DNA from: Meandrina meandrites
Lineage: Eukaryota; Cnidaria; Anthozoa; Scleractinia; Meandrinidae
Direction: 5' to 3'
NCBI GenBank assembly: GCA_963693305.1
Contig: OY855904.1
Coordinates: 49,556,261 to 49,620,260, forward strand
Length of the DNA stretch: 64,000 bases
Within the stretch, counting starts at the first letter, position 1. Each line of letters opens with the position of its first letter. The notes beneath the pieces were generated by a model. That model did not search any database. It had not been told where the DNA came from and saw nothing but the letters and a program-made list of their open reading frames with translations. Shown here piece after piece: positions 53,943 to 62,070 of this stretch. Made by a program: the position numbers and the translations under genes.

Positions 53943-54106
53943 ACTAGAAGATGGTTTTCCTATGTCCTATAAGAAAATAATGTACTTTTGAGGTCTAGAA
54001 AAGCAGCTGAATGCCCTCGCCTAACGGCTCGGGAATCCACTAGCAGCTTTTCTAGACCTCAAGCGTGCATTATTTTCTTATTGAACATGGAAAACCATCT
54101 TCTAGT
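53943..54106. repeat. Palindromic foldback, 164 bp
   Basis: Arms ACTAGAAGATGGTTTTCC, AAGAAAATAATG and GAGGTCTAGAAAAGC with complements; centre CCTCGCCTAACGGCTCGGG. Confidence 0.8.
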
Positions 54107-54139
54107 AGGTAAATGTGGTCACTAAGCATAAATTATTGG

Positions 54140-54420
54140 CGTTTTGTCATTATTTGATGTAGTTTTGTCATGTTGTGTTTTCGATACATCGTTATGTGGT
54201 GTGGTTTTGGCATATTAATAATCCTTTCTGGTTTTGTCATTACGTGATGAGGTTTGATCATTATGTTAGGCGGTTCCTTCGTTATGTGATGTGGTTTTAT
54301 TGTCATGTGGTGTGGTTTCATTATTGTGTGTTGAAGTGACTTCATTATGTGCTGCGGTCTTGTCATTATATGGTGAGGTTTCGCCATTATGTGATGTGGT
54401 TCTGTGTATGGCAAATGGAG
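54140..54420. repeat. Minisatellite, TTATGTGATGTGGTTTTGTC type
   Basis: About a dozen imperfect 21-24 bp units. Most are multiples of three, so a minus-strand frame rich in His, Met, Lys and Pro stays open (54133-54549); it is translated repeat. Confidence 0.8.
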
Positions 54421-55138
54421 TCTACTTCCGGTGTCAAACGTTATTACCCAAGACCCTCTCATCTTTAAGAACTCGCTTAACCAGCTTTTATCGTACGGAC
54501 CAAGAGAAAATGAGGGGACAGAGATTTTAGAATTTCTTTCAAAATCCAATGGCTCTAGGAAATATCGAATTTTGACGAAGAATAAAATTATAGCTTTCTC
54601 GTAGCAAAGCTACAGCAGCTAGTGTCCGTAACAACAACACACAGTCGAAACCAGACATAGATAAATACCGATATGTCACCAGTCAGAAGACGCAACGCAC
54701 CTTGCAACAATATTAATTATAAAAAGTCGGGCCCGGTGTCACAAATATAATTGCAATTTATCATCTTCATGGAAAGTTTTAGACCTTGTCCTTTCAGAAC
54801 GAAAATTTTGAGAGATTACAACGTATCTAGTAAATTGAAACGAGTCAAATAAATTCCCACGGACACAAAACATTTAGCAAATGAAAGGCGTTAATTTCTG
54901 ACTAAAAACTGCTGGAAACTGTGCAGTCCTGTGACCTATGTTCTCTTTTCAAATTGAATTGTCTCAAATAATCATAATATCTACAGTATGAAGCGTAGGC
55001 GAAGACCTGTTCCTTTTCCTGTTATATGTTATGAGGCAAATCAGCTATTAGAAGACACCGTTCTCAGAGCGAAAGAGATCGCGAAACTTCAAAGACAATG
55101 GCTACCAAAACACGTCGCAAATAAAAAAAACCCCACTG
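54421..55138. other. Intergenic, no gene
   Basis: No coding or repeat signal recognised between the minisatellite and the hairpin that precedes the virus-like block. Confidence 0.4.
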
Positions 55139-55345
55139 AGTAGTAATATCGGAGTCTGACTAAAACCACCTCGGGCGCACCCACATAATTTTACCTCTTT
55201 CCGTGTGTACTACTAAGGGACTTAATCAAACCACGCTCACAAAAGCTCGCGTGCCTTGATAAAGTCCCTGAGTAGTACACACGGAAAGAGGTAAAATTAT
55301 GTGGGAGCTGCTCGGTAGTTTTAGTCAGACTCCGATATTACTACT
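55139..55345. repeat. 207-bp hairpin at the left edge of the virus-like block
   Basis: Arms 55139-55227 and about 55258-55345 are about 90 percent complementary (AGTAGTAATATCGGAGTCTG, CCACATAATTTTACCTC, TTCCGTGTGTACTACT). The loop contains CACGCTCACAAAAGCTCGCGTG, itself nearly palindromic. It may be a MITE like the other foldbacks, or a terminal or replication structure of the adjacent element. Its position 82 bp before the first small gene makes the latter worth testing. Confidence 0.75.
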
Positions 55346-55426
55346 TGGAAGAAAAGAACAAAACCGAATAAACAAACGAGCCGCGGAACGTCTATTTAGA
55401 GGAACACAACAGTGAAGTAAACAACA

Positions 55427-55819
55427 ATGGGACGTGGAAGAAAAGGACTCCTTAACCAAAGTCGAAAAAAAACCAAAACCCCCAAAAACAGACTGACAAC
55501 CCAACATACATTATTTATCGGAGAACCAGAAAAAGGACAAATTATAGATCCACCAATACACATTTCAGACGAGCTGCTCACAGCAATGAAAAAAATGAGC
55601 CCGCAAGATTTAAAGAACACCCTGATACAACCCGAAGAAACAAGTGAGGAAGAAGAAACATACGACTTAACAGAAATGGAAGAGTATGATTTGACGGGAA
55701 CAGGAGAGCCGGTTTACGAAACACCAATTATGACGCCGCAGCTGTACCGCAGAATTATGGCGAATGAGTTTAGCCAGGACCAGGTGGAGTACATAATAAA
55801 GAAAGCTCTGAAGAATTAG
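55427..55819 (+). CDS. Unrecognised acidic protein, 130 aa (virus-like block)
   Basis: First frame of a closely packed plus-strand group. A basic N-terminus (GRGRKG, SRKKTKTPKNR) is followed by an acidic middle (TSEEEETYDL, EMEEYDLTG repeated YDLT motif) and a helical C-terminus (LYRRIMANEFSQDQVEYIIKKALK). No family is recognised. The codon pattern, AAA/GAA-rich like its neighbours, and the tight spacing favour a real gene. The charge pattern suggests a nucleic-acid- or protein-binding accessory factor; this is inference. Confidence 0.6.
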   Translation: MGRGRKGLLNQSRKKTKTPKNRLTTQHTLFIGEPEKGQIIDPPIHISDELLTAMKKMSPQDLKNTLIQPEETSEEEETYDLTEMEEYDLTGTGEPVYETPIMTPQLYRRIMANEFSQDQVEYIIKKALKN

Positions 55820-55833
55820 GGGGCAAATTCAGG

Positions 55834-56040
55834 ATGATGATTACTATCAAGATATTCAGAAGCATCAAGAATAGCTTCCACAGCTTGAGCCGTAATAAGT
55901 TTGACATCATTTACCCAAGAGGGGGAAGAAAGGTCTTTGATAGCGCACACGAGCATGTGGACCGACACAAGCATTTTGCACAGGTATATTTATGCTGTGT
56001 ATTTTTTTGCCACCATTTGGACAAAAGCAGCGGGCTGTAA
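55834..56040 (+). CDS. Doubtful small ORF, 68 aa
   Basis: Lies 14 bp after the previous frame and its stop directly touches the next ATG (56041), which fits a packed gene group. The middle (NKFDIIYPRGGRKVFDSA) looks coding, but the end (VYLCCVFFCHH) reads like non-coding DNA and begins at CACAG-GTATAT, a possible splice donor. On the opposite strand 55816-55974 a 52-codon frame also looks coding-like, so the strand is not settled. Confidence 0.35.
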   Translation: MMITIKIFRSIKNSFHSLSRNKFDIIYPRGGRKVFDSAHEHVDRHKHFAQVYLCCVFFCHHLDKSSGL

Positions 56041-56328
56041 ATGTCACTCATGCAAAAGCTTTTAAATAAAAAACTGGCTGAGATAATGGCGGAAGCAGCG
56101 AAAAAGTTCGAAGAAGAAATAAAAAAATATCAAGAAGACCCCTATGTGTATATCGATGGAATGAAAATCAAGAAGACCCTAAACCAATGCATTCCATACA
56201 CGGATGAAGCATGGGCAGAATACCTGCGGGACAAAGCGGACAGAGACAATAAACAGCTAATAAGCTTCATAGATAAAGTTTTTTTCGAAGACGGCGGGCT
56301 GCAATTTAAAGAAACGCAAACAAAGTGA
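56041..56328 (+). CDS. Unrecognised small helical protein, 95 aa
   Basis: Strongly helical and charged: an N-terminal amphipathic region (KKLAEIMAEAAKKFEEEIKK) is followed by YIDGMKIKKTLNQC and a second helix (AEYLRDKADRDNKQLISFID). No known family is recognised. It belongs to the left plus-strand group of the virus-like block and, like that group, lacks the TATATA motif seen before the structural genes. Confidence 0.6.
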   Translation: MSLMQKLLNKKLAEIMAEAAKKFEEEIKKYQEDPYVYIDGMKIKKTLNQCIPYTDEAWAEYLRDKADRDNKQLISFIDKVFFEDGGLQFKETQTK

Positions 56329-56368
56329 ATAAACAGGTTAACAGCAGGTAAATAAGTAACAAGAAGAG

Positions 56369-56797
56369 ATGGACACATTAGAACTGATACAAGCACTTCC
56401 ACAAGAACTTCGAGAAAAAATCCGCAAGGAGTATGTAAAAATCAAACTCTGGCAACGTAAAATGCTCGGCTGGGACGACGTCAGAAATGAAATCAACAAA
56501 GCGTACACTTCAATGAAGCTCAGACAGCGAAAAGCTCTAGGCTGGGATGAAGTTAATGAATCAATCCTGATAGCACCATTTTGCGACCGCAATGAACAAA
56601 TTGTATGGGTCTTGTTCTGTTATAAATGTGACGGAAGATGCGGACGGAATGATCTCTGTAAACTATGCCACAGAAATAGAGAAAGGCACTATCTCGGCTA
56701 TCCATATTATGACGCAGAAGATTATGATGAGTGTTTCAAGAAATCTTTCTATGCGGAGCCGTTGCGTGACCTTTTTCTCAGAAAGACCGGAAACTAA
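56369..56797 (+). CDS. Zinc-binding protein with duplicated helix, 142 aa
   Basis: Starts with an F-box-like helix, LIQALPQELREKIRKEY. The motif LGWDDVRNEI (about residues 31-40) recurs as LGWDEVNESI (about 60-69), an internal repeat. A Cys-rich knuckle follows: CYKCDGRCGRNDLCKLC (about 84-100), likely to bind zinc. The C-terminus is acidic and aromatic (YDAEDYDECF). Proteins of this layout recur beside capsid genes in cnidarian Polinton-like elements, but no function is established. A start at the ATG 11 nt after AGTAACAAG is the first in frame. Confidence 0.65.
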   Translation: MDTLELIQALPQELREKIRKEYVKIKLWQRKMLGWDDVRNEINKAYTSMKLRQRKALGWDEVNESILIAPFCDRNEQIVWVLFCYKCDGRCGRNDLCKLCHRNRERHYLGYPYYDAEDYDECFKKSFYAEPLRDLFLRKTGN

Positions 56798-56885
56798 TAT
56801 TTTTCTAGTCGAAGCGGGGGTTTCCCCTGTTTTAAGGAATAGGTAAGCAAAGGGTTGTAAGACAGAAAACACAACAAGAGTGTAA

Positions 56886-56902
56886 AATAAATTAATTTTA
56901 TT
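56886..56902. terminator. Overlapping poly-A signals on both strands
   Basis: AATAAA at 56886-56891 on plus and AATAAA on minus (56897-56902) sit six bases apart between the plus-strand group and the minus-strand genes, a bidirectional 3' end for convergent transcription. Confidence 0.55.
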
Positions 56903-57003
56903 CAAGTTGATTATAAATTTTATAAAACTACAACATGACGTCACGACACAGCTGTGTCGGTCTTCAACAATGGAAACAAGATAGAAGCTGGTGATTTGCA
57001 TAA

Positions 57004-57156
57004 GTCCCACGGCGTGGGACACACACCAAATAAAAAATTCGGTTACGGCGTAACCCATTTCTATTGTTAGTCTAATTAATGCTTAAAATTCGGTTACGGC
57101 GTAACCCATCTTTGTTGTTATTCTAATTAATGCTAAAATTCGGTTACGGCGTAACC
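57004..57156. promoter_or_regulatory. Iteron-like palindromes with an ACGGCGT core
   Basis: GGTTACG-G-CGTAACC occurs three times (57041-57055, 57092-57106, 57142-57156), within tandem units of 51 and 50 bp that also share TCTAATTAATGCT. A fourth palindrome, GTCCCACG-G-CGTGGGAC (57004-57020), has the same ACGGCGT core. Repeated symmetrical sites are typical of dimeric regulator or replication-initiator binding; the function here is inferred. Confidence 0.7.
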
Positions 57157-57185
57157 CATTTCTATTGTTTTGAATCAACAGTTCT

Positions 57186-57326
57186 TCAGTCAGCGTAGTT
57201 CAGCGTAAATCTTAGCAACTCTTCGAATAGCGATTTAACCTCTTCACTCCCGTTTGAAGCATTCACGAGAACATCTCTCAGCTTCCCAAGATCAGTTCGA
57301 AAGGATAAAAACCGCGTCTTGTTCAT
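57186..57326 (-). CDS. Possible small protein, 46 aa
   Basis: Frame starting MNKTRFLSFRTDLGKLRDVL and ending LRFTLNYAD. The predicted protein is one or two amphipathic helices with balanced charge, unlike random translation. It lies in the control region between convergent gene groups, with HSE/E-box repeats about 130 bp upstream in a promoter-like position. No family is recognised and the length makes it uncertain. Confidence 0.4.
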   Translation of the reverse strand: MNKTRFLSFRTDLGKLRDVLVNASNGSEEVKSLFEELLRFTLNYAD

Positions 57327-57454
57327 TTTTTTTTTTGTTCTAACCAAACGACAAGAACTGTCTACTCGCTAGAAGATGTAGCAACTGAATAGATTTTAAG
57401 TGTGTTGTACTAATAAAGCAACAGGCTTTTCACGCTTCGCCAAGCATGTCAATC

Positions 57455-57565
57455 AAAACACGTGAAACTTGTTTCTAGAACGTTCTGTCACGTGCCAATA
57501 ACACGAGGCAAAACACGTGAAACTTGTCTCTAGAACGTTCTGTACACGTGCCAATAACACGAGAC
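57455..57565. promoter_or_regulatory. Two 55-bp repeats with HSE-like and CACGTG sites
   Basis: Each unit has AACACGTGAAACTTGT, then TCTAGAACGTTCTGT and CACGTGCCAATAACACGAG. In unit 1 TTC-TA-GAA-CG-TTC (57473-57485) is a perfect three-pentamer heat-shock element; in unit 2 the first pentamer is CTC. Two CACGTG E-boxes flank each HSE. They could drive the 46-aa frame on minus; a role at an origin is also possible. Confidence 0.6.
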
Positions 57566-57603
57566 AGGAAAACTACATGCATGGTTACACGTCGGCAAAC
57601 ATA

Positions 57604-59205
57604 CTACCTAAAAGAAAAATCGTCTATTAAAATTAAACTTACTAATACGCGTTTTGTATTAACTAGTTGTGATTCTGCGCGACTAGGTTGAGATAAACTA
57701 AGTGCAAAATATTGTCCCGAATCTAATCTTATTCTTGCACCGTTAGAACCTTGGGGTGCAGCATATTGGTATTGTAAACCATCAGCATTACGTACGCTTG
57801 TAAATGGAGTGTCAGTTAACAAACTGCCGGGTATTCTAAAACCAAAACCTATTCTTTCATAAGTTCGAGAGGCACCCTTTAGTTCGATAATTAAAGCTGA
57901 GACACCCTCAATTATGCAAGGAAATGGCGCCATTACACGAATGTTATTACCGAATTTAACAAAAGTTCTATCACCTCCTTTATTTTCATTGTAGATCCAT
58001 TCTCCAGTTATTACTATTCTAGGTTGCAAATTTCTTATAACATAACCACTTAGATCTAAATCTTTTTGTAATTTGATAGTATCGTTTTCTATTTTGTACC
58101 CTCTATCATAATTTTTCAACGAAAAACCGTTTAGATCTAAATCTGTTTGTAGAGTAAAATCGCCGTCATCGATAACGAAAGCCTGATCGTAAACAGTTCT
58201 GTCTACATCTGTTTGATAACCTTTTACCCCATAAATAATCAAAGCAGCCTTTTCAAGTGGCGAAGAGCCATCATAACCCGAATTTGAAATATCAAGATAG
58301 ATTGTGTTATCATTGTCTTTATATTTGCGCGTGTGAATAATGGTGCGTGAATATTTCGGGCTGTGACTGTTGAAGTGCTTGGTATGGTAATTAAGAGTAT
58401 CAACCGGGTTAGGGGTTGAAGCACTTATAAACCAATTAGTATCAACTTTTGGGATAAAGAACTCGACACATATAGTGTACTCTCCTTCGGGCAGAGGTTT
58501 TTTATTTAGCTTTAAGCGTGAGTTGAAAGAATTGACACCAGTTCTTACGAGATTGAAAGTATAAGCTTTTTTATTCACACTGTGAAGGTTGGATGTAAAG
58601 TCTTCTAACGTAACAGAAGTAACATTGTTTACATCTGTAACACCTGACCCTCGCTCCAAATAGGCTAAGGCATTCTTTTTATGTGAGTGTCCTGCTGAAA
58701 TAGAATTTGAGCCCACATATTTTTTCATTGAACCAAGATTTACAGCATCCTGATCACCCGTCGGATTCGCAAGTTGCTTTATCGCATGGTCTTTCATGAG
58801 AATATCTCCAGAAATATTAGCGGTTGATACATCCCCACTATCACCCTTTTCCCCTTTTTCACCTTTATCCCCCATAGCTCCTTTCGAACCCGCAGGTCCA
58901 GTTGCTCCAGTGGGTCCCGCGGGTCCAGTTGCTCCAGTTGGTCCTGTAGGTCCCGTTGCTCCCGCAGGGCCAGCAGGTCCGGTCGGTCCTTGTGAGCCTC
59001 TTTCGCCTTTTATTCCTTTTTCTCCAGCATCACCTTTATCTCCTTTAGGACCTTGTGGGCCAGTATTTCCCTTATCACCTTTTTCACCTTTAGGGCCACG
59101 CGCTCCAGTTGCGCCAGTTGGACCAGCAGGACCGGCCTCCCCTCGGATTGAAGTAGACTCTTCATGTGTTTGAGTTGCACCCGTCGCACCATTAAGATAC
59201 CCCAT
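57604..59205 (-). CDS. Collagen-shaft fibre-like protein, 533 aa (virus-like block)
   Basis: Residues 22-126 are 35 uninterrupted G-X-Y triplets rich in Pro, Lys and Glu, expected to form a collagen triple helix. A segment at about 138-165 ([20 protein letters not shown]) matches the motif found in many trimeric viral and phage tail-fibre stalks. The remaining about 370 residues form beta-rich modules; [11 protein letters not shown] and [11 protein letters not shown] show an internal repeat before the C-terminal domain. The most likely role is a trimeric spike or fibre on the particle, by analogy with collagen-like fibres of other dsDNA viruses. There is no signal peptide, which argues against a secreted animal collagen. 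The start codon lies 2 bp after the ATPase stop on the same strand, with TATATA (59209-59214) immediately upstream. Confidence 0.75.
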   Translation of the reverse strand: MGYLNGATGATQTHEESTSIRGEAGPAGPTGATGARGPKGEKGDKGNTGPQGPKGDKGDAGEKGIKGERGSQGPTGPAGPAGATGPTGPTGATGPAGPTGATGPAGSKGAMGDKGEKGEKGDSGDVSTANISGDILMKDHAIKQLANPTGDQDAVNLGSMKKYVGSNSISAGHSHKKNALAYLERGSGVTDVNNVTSVTLEDFTSNLHSVNKKAYTFNLVRTGVNSFNSRLKLNKKPLPEGEYTICVEFFIPKVDTNWFISASTPNPVDTLNYHTKHFNSHSPKYSRTIIHTRKYKDNDNTIYLDISNSGYDGSSPLEKAALIIYGVKGYQTDVDRTVYDQAFVIDDGDFTLQTDLDLNGFSLKNYDRGYKIENDTIKLQKDLDLSGYVIRNLQPRIVITGEWIYNENKGGDRTFVKFGNNIRVMAPFPCIIEGVSALIIELKGASRTYERIGFGFRIPGSLLTDTPFTSVRNADGLQYQYAAPQGSNGARIRLDSGQYFALSLSQPSRAESQLVNTKRVLVSLILIDDFSFR

Positions 59206-59207
59206 CT

Positions 59208-59840
59208 CTATATATTTTCATCAAAATTTTTGAGTGTGGTTTTTTTTGGTTTGTCGTGGTATAAAAAAGAATATTTAGCATCGGTAGCCCTTTCAAGCAG
59301 CGCTCTGTCAATTCCCAATTCATCGGCAATACGGTTATTTTCTTTGGGAAGAAAGTCGAAAATGCAAAAGTGGCTACAATTATCTCGGATGTTTTTGGGG
59401 ACCTTAAAATAGCTTTGAGAAAGATAAATGACGCTGCAATTGCGGTGGCGACCGTTGATAAAATAATCGATAATGTCGTTTTGGTTGCTTTCACAAACCA
59501 TGTCATCGAAAATTACAATCTTTTGATTGTCAGTGGACAGCGTTTCCAAAGGAATAACATCGTTGGCGGCTTCAATAACATTATAGTCAGCCACAGGATT
59601 GACTCGTTTATCGAAATCATCAAGCATATATTGGTACTTGTCTTGATGCAGGTTCTTAGCGCAAAGGTAAATTTTGTCGTAGACCAACAGCCTGTAAAGC
59701 ATATGCATGAGAATATTTGTCTTACCAGAGTTGCTTGGCCCGCAAATAAGCATCCGAAAGGTATCTGCTGGCATACAAGGGTGCCCCCGCTTGTAATTAC
59801 TTTTTGTAGTCAAACTGGGGTCGTAATTGGGAATTTTCAT
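59208..59840 (-). CDS. FtsK/HerA-type genome packaging ATPase, 210 aa
   Basis: Pumps viral DNA into the preformed capsid using ATP. Walker A is GPSNSGKT (residues 34-41), Walker B KIVIFDDM (107-114), and the downstream GRH...[16 protein letters not shown] segment (about 130-153) contains the sensor Gln typical of A32-like ATPases of Polintons, virophages and relatives. The length is normal for these small packaging ATPases. It shares a 28-bp divergent promoter region with the gene starting at 59869 and is followed at once by the fibre gene. The frame is intact and all key residues are present, so it could be functional. Confidence 0.9.
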   Translation of the reverse strand: MKIPNYDPSLTTKSNYKRGHPCMPADTFRMLICGPSNSGKTNILMHMLYRLLVYDKIYLCAKNLHQDKYQYMLDDFDKRVNPVADYNVIEAANDVIPLETLSTDNQKIVIFDDMVCESNQNDIIDYFINGRHRNCSVIYLSQSYFKVPKNIRDNCSHFCIFDFLPKENNRIADELGIDRALLERATDAKYSFLYHDKPKKTTLKNFDENI

Positions 59841-59868
59841 TTTTTTCTGTTATATATACGGCAAAAAT
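59841..59868. promoter_or_regulatory. Bidirectional TATATATA promoter
   Basis: TATATATA at 59851-59858 lies about 10 bp from both divergent start codons (59840 on minus, 59869 on plus). Similar motifs precede other structural genes of the block. Confidence 0.55.
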
Positions 59869-60747
59869 ATGTCCATGAAGAAGTGGCGAAAACTTGCAAG
59901 CGAAAAGGCTGAAGTTGAGCAGCAGAACGACAGCATTCTCGCGGCAATAAAAAATAACAAAATCAATAAAGAGTTTGGACAGCTATCAGGTGAGGATTTG
60001 TTCAAACCTATCACATCGCGGCTTGACAAACTCCAAGTAGGGGATAGAACCTCAGTTGCTGAGCCAAAAGAAGAGGTTCCAGACTATGGTATGGATGAGT
60101 TTGATTTAAATAACCCCTTCGACGGAGATTTTAATCCGGATGCGGAAACACCACCTCCAACACCAACACCAACACCATCACCATCACCACCACCAACACC
60201 ATCACCTACATCATCACCACCACCATCACCGTTACCACCTTTGGCCGAAGAGGAAGAAACGGAAGAAGAGCAACCAAGCGGTGAGGTAAAACCCAAAGAA
60301 AGTAAATGGGGGTCACCACAAGAACTGGTTATCAAGGGATCAGAGTCAAATGACCTGCGGACACTGAACAGGATGTTATCAGAAAATAAAAACAATCCGA
60401 ACTATGTTGTAAAAAGCAAAACATCAAAATTCTACGGCGACACATTGGCAGTGATAAAAAAAAAGAGAGATGAAATTCTTGAAAGGAGAAAAAGAGGGGT
60501 TAAAATCCCCATACAGCAGCTGATGCCCGATGTTGATGATGATGAACCCGACAGAGAAATGGAAGGAAGCGGAAGTGTTGATCCAAACGCTTTGGTTGAC
60601 AGGCTACACTTAAGCCTGGCGTCTATACAGGCGGGCAACACTTCACTGAAGCTGAAAAAACAGGTCCAGCAGATGTTAGGGTTGCTGGTAAAGCTAAAGG
60701 AAATAACACAAAAAGAAGCCCACAAAATTTTTGGAAGTATTATATAA
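59869..60747 (+). CDS. Acidic, Pro-rich protein, 292 aa
   Basis: First gene of the plus-strand morphogenesis cluster. The ATG at 59869 is preferred to one 42 bp upstream because the latter lies inside the divergent ATPase gene and before the TATATATA motif. Residues about 1-25 are basic, about 60-85 acidic; a Pro/Thr/Ser stretch (PTPTPTPSPSPPPTPSP) at about 90-120 is a flexible linker followed by Glu-rich sequence; the C-terminus (about 240-292) is helical (LKKQVQQMLGLLVKLKEI). No known family. A scaffold or internal capsid role is plausible from position only. Confidence 0.65.
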   Translation: MSMKKWRKLASEKAEVEQQNDSILAAIKNNKINKEFGQLSGEDLFKPITSRLDKLQVGDRTSVAEPKEEVPDYGMDEFDLNNPFDGDFNPDAETPPPTPTPTPSPSPPPTPSPTSSPPPSPLPPLAEEEETEEEQPSGEVKPKESKWGSPQELVIKGSESNDLRTLNRMLSENKNNPNYVVKSKTSKFYGDTLAVIKKKRDEILERRKRGVKIPIQQLMPDVDDDEPDREMEGSGSVDPNALVDRLHLSLASIQAGNTSLKLKKQVQQMLGLLVKLKEITQKEAHKIFGSII

Positions 60748-60752
60748 GCAAC

Positions 60753-61532
60753 ATGTCAACCCATTTTCATTTCAACCTGTTGCTCGACTCGCAGCTGGCC
60801 AAACAAAACAACGCCAACAGCAAGTCACATGACTTCACAATTAAGTTTGACCCGCCAATTGCTTTAGAACCCTCCAAATCATACAAGGCGGCGTTAAATG
60901 AGCTGGTATCTATGTCTTATTCGTGGTACAACATCGCGAAACGGTACAACAACAACGAATTCAAATGGCGGAAAAAAACAGAGAACTGGAAAACCGTGAC
61001 AATTCCGGATGGAATGTATGATTACGACGGTCTCAACACCACCATTCAGGCACTAATCGGAAGAGTGGATCCCAAGGATGAAAAATCCAAGTTTATTTTT
61101 CAGCTGTATTTTCACACCACAACGTATCGGGCGGTTATTTTGTTGGAGGACGGCTACGAGCTTGACCTAAGTGGAGGTGAATTTGCTGCGTTGCTGGGTT
61201 TTGACAAGAAAACAATAGACGGAGCGAACAATAGGAGCGACCACGTGCCAAATATAACAAGAGGCGTCGACTGGATCTACATCCATTGTGACCTCATTAC
61301 AAGGGCAGTGGACAACATCGGGGGTGACGTTATGTTCTCTTTTTCAACCGCTGAACTCTCCGTCAGCTACCCCTTTTCAAAAGAGCCCCGCCGCCTCCTG
61401 TGGCACCCGGTGAACAAAAATAGAATCAATGCAATAAATATCAAAATCACAGACGGGCGCAACAACATTATAGATCTGAATGACCAAGACGTGGCTTTAA
61501 GCATAATCATCGAAGAAGAAAAAGAAAAATAA
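60753..61532 (+). CDS. Probable minor capsid (penton-like) protein, 259 aa
   Basis: Lies 6 bp after the previous gene, with TATATAAG at 60741-60748. The sequence is beta-rich: FTIKFDPPIALEPSKSYKAA, MSYSWYNI, NNNEFKWR, TIPDGMYDYDGLNTTIQ and LLGFD. This pattern is shared by conserved proteins next to the major capsid gene in Polinton-like and adintovirus-like elements, where the penton is a single-jelly-roll protein. Size and gene order fit, but the identification is by pattern and context rather than a diagnostic motif. Confidence 0.6.
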   Translation: MSTHFHFNLLLDSQLAKQNNANSKSHDFTIKFDPPIALEPSKSYKAALNELVSMSYSWYNIAKRYNNNEFKWRKKTENWKTVTIPDGMYDYDGLNTTIQALIGRVDPKDEKSKFIFQLYFHTTTYRAVILLEDGYELDLSGGEFAALLGFDKKTIDGANNRSDHVPNITRGVDWIYIHCDLITRAVDNIGGDVMFSFSTAELSVSYPFSKEPRRLLWHPVNKNRINAINIKITDGRNNIIDLNDQDVALSIIIEEEKEK

Positions 61533-61551
61533 TTTACACATAAGTATAATT

Positions 61552-62037
61552 ATGAATCATCCGAGCGAGTGGGCGAGATATTATGACGCGCCAAACGGAA
61601 CATATAGATACAGACACAAAGGTACGGGGGTTGTAAGAGACACCCTGATGAATATAGGAAAGCGGTTCAAAAAGCAAGTCACCCGTCAGACGTTGGAGAA
61701 GGCTGTAAATGAAGCCTCGAAGCAAATGCTGAAAAAAGCCGCAGAAAAAGCAGAAGAAAAAGCGGCTGACAAGATACAAGCGGTTTTGCGAAGTGGGGTA
61801 TCGGCAACTAAGTTGCAACCCACACCAAAGAGTAAAAAGACCCCAAGTGTAAAACCTAAGGGTAAAAAGACCCCGCAGCGTACACTTAGTACAGAGTCGA
61901 AACAAAAACTGAAGAAGATGCTAAGTGGGGCACCTAAAACTAAACTAAGCGGGGATTCACGAAAAAAGTTGAACCAGATTTTAAATGCGGGTCGGGCTGC
62001 AAGGTTGAAAGTAAACCAATTGATAGCGGAAAATTAA
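61552..62037 (+). CDS. Very basic protein, 161 aa
   Basis: After an aromatic N-terminus (MNHPSEWARYYDAPNGTYRY) come a Lys/Ala-rich amphipathic helix (residues about 45-85) and Lys-Ser-Pro-Thr repeats (TPKSKKTPSVKPKGKKTP). Composition resembles DNA-condensing core proteins or membrane-active cement proteins of adenovirus-like particles. It lies between the minor and major capsid genes, as small core proteins often do. Function is inferred. Confidence 0.6.
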   Translation: MNHPSEWARYYDAPNGTYRYRHKGTGVVRDTLMNIGKRFKKQVTRQTLEKAVNEASKQMLKKAAEKAEEKAADKIQAVLRSGVSATKLQPTPKSKKTPSVKPKGKKTPQRTLSTESKQKLKKMLSGAPKTKLSGDSRKKLNQILNAGRAARLKVNQLIAEN

Positions 62038-62070
62038 AATAATTTTTTAAAAAGATATATAGGACGCAAG

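Noticed and set aside
54133..54549. 138-codon His/Met/Lys/Pro-rich protein
   Set aside because: Translated minisatellite.
55816..55974. 52-codon minus-strand frame opposite the doubtful 68-aa ORF
   Set aside because: Composition looks coding-like, but it opposes a packed plus-strand gene group; kept only as an alternative.
56663..57058. 131-codon minus-strand frame
   Set aside because: Antisense to the zinc-knuckle gene and the poly-A region, with random composition.
58796..59173. Pro/Gly-rich 125-codon frame on plus
   Set aside because: Exact antisense shadow of the collagen triplets.
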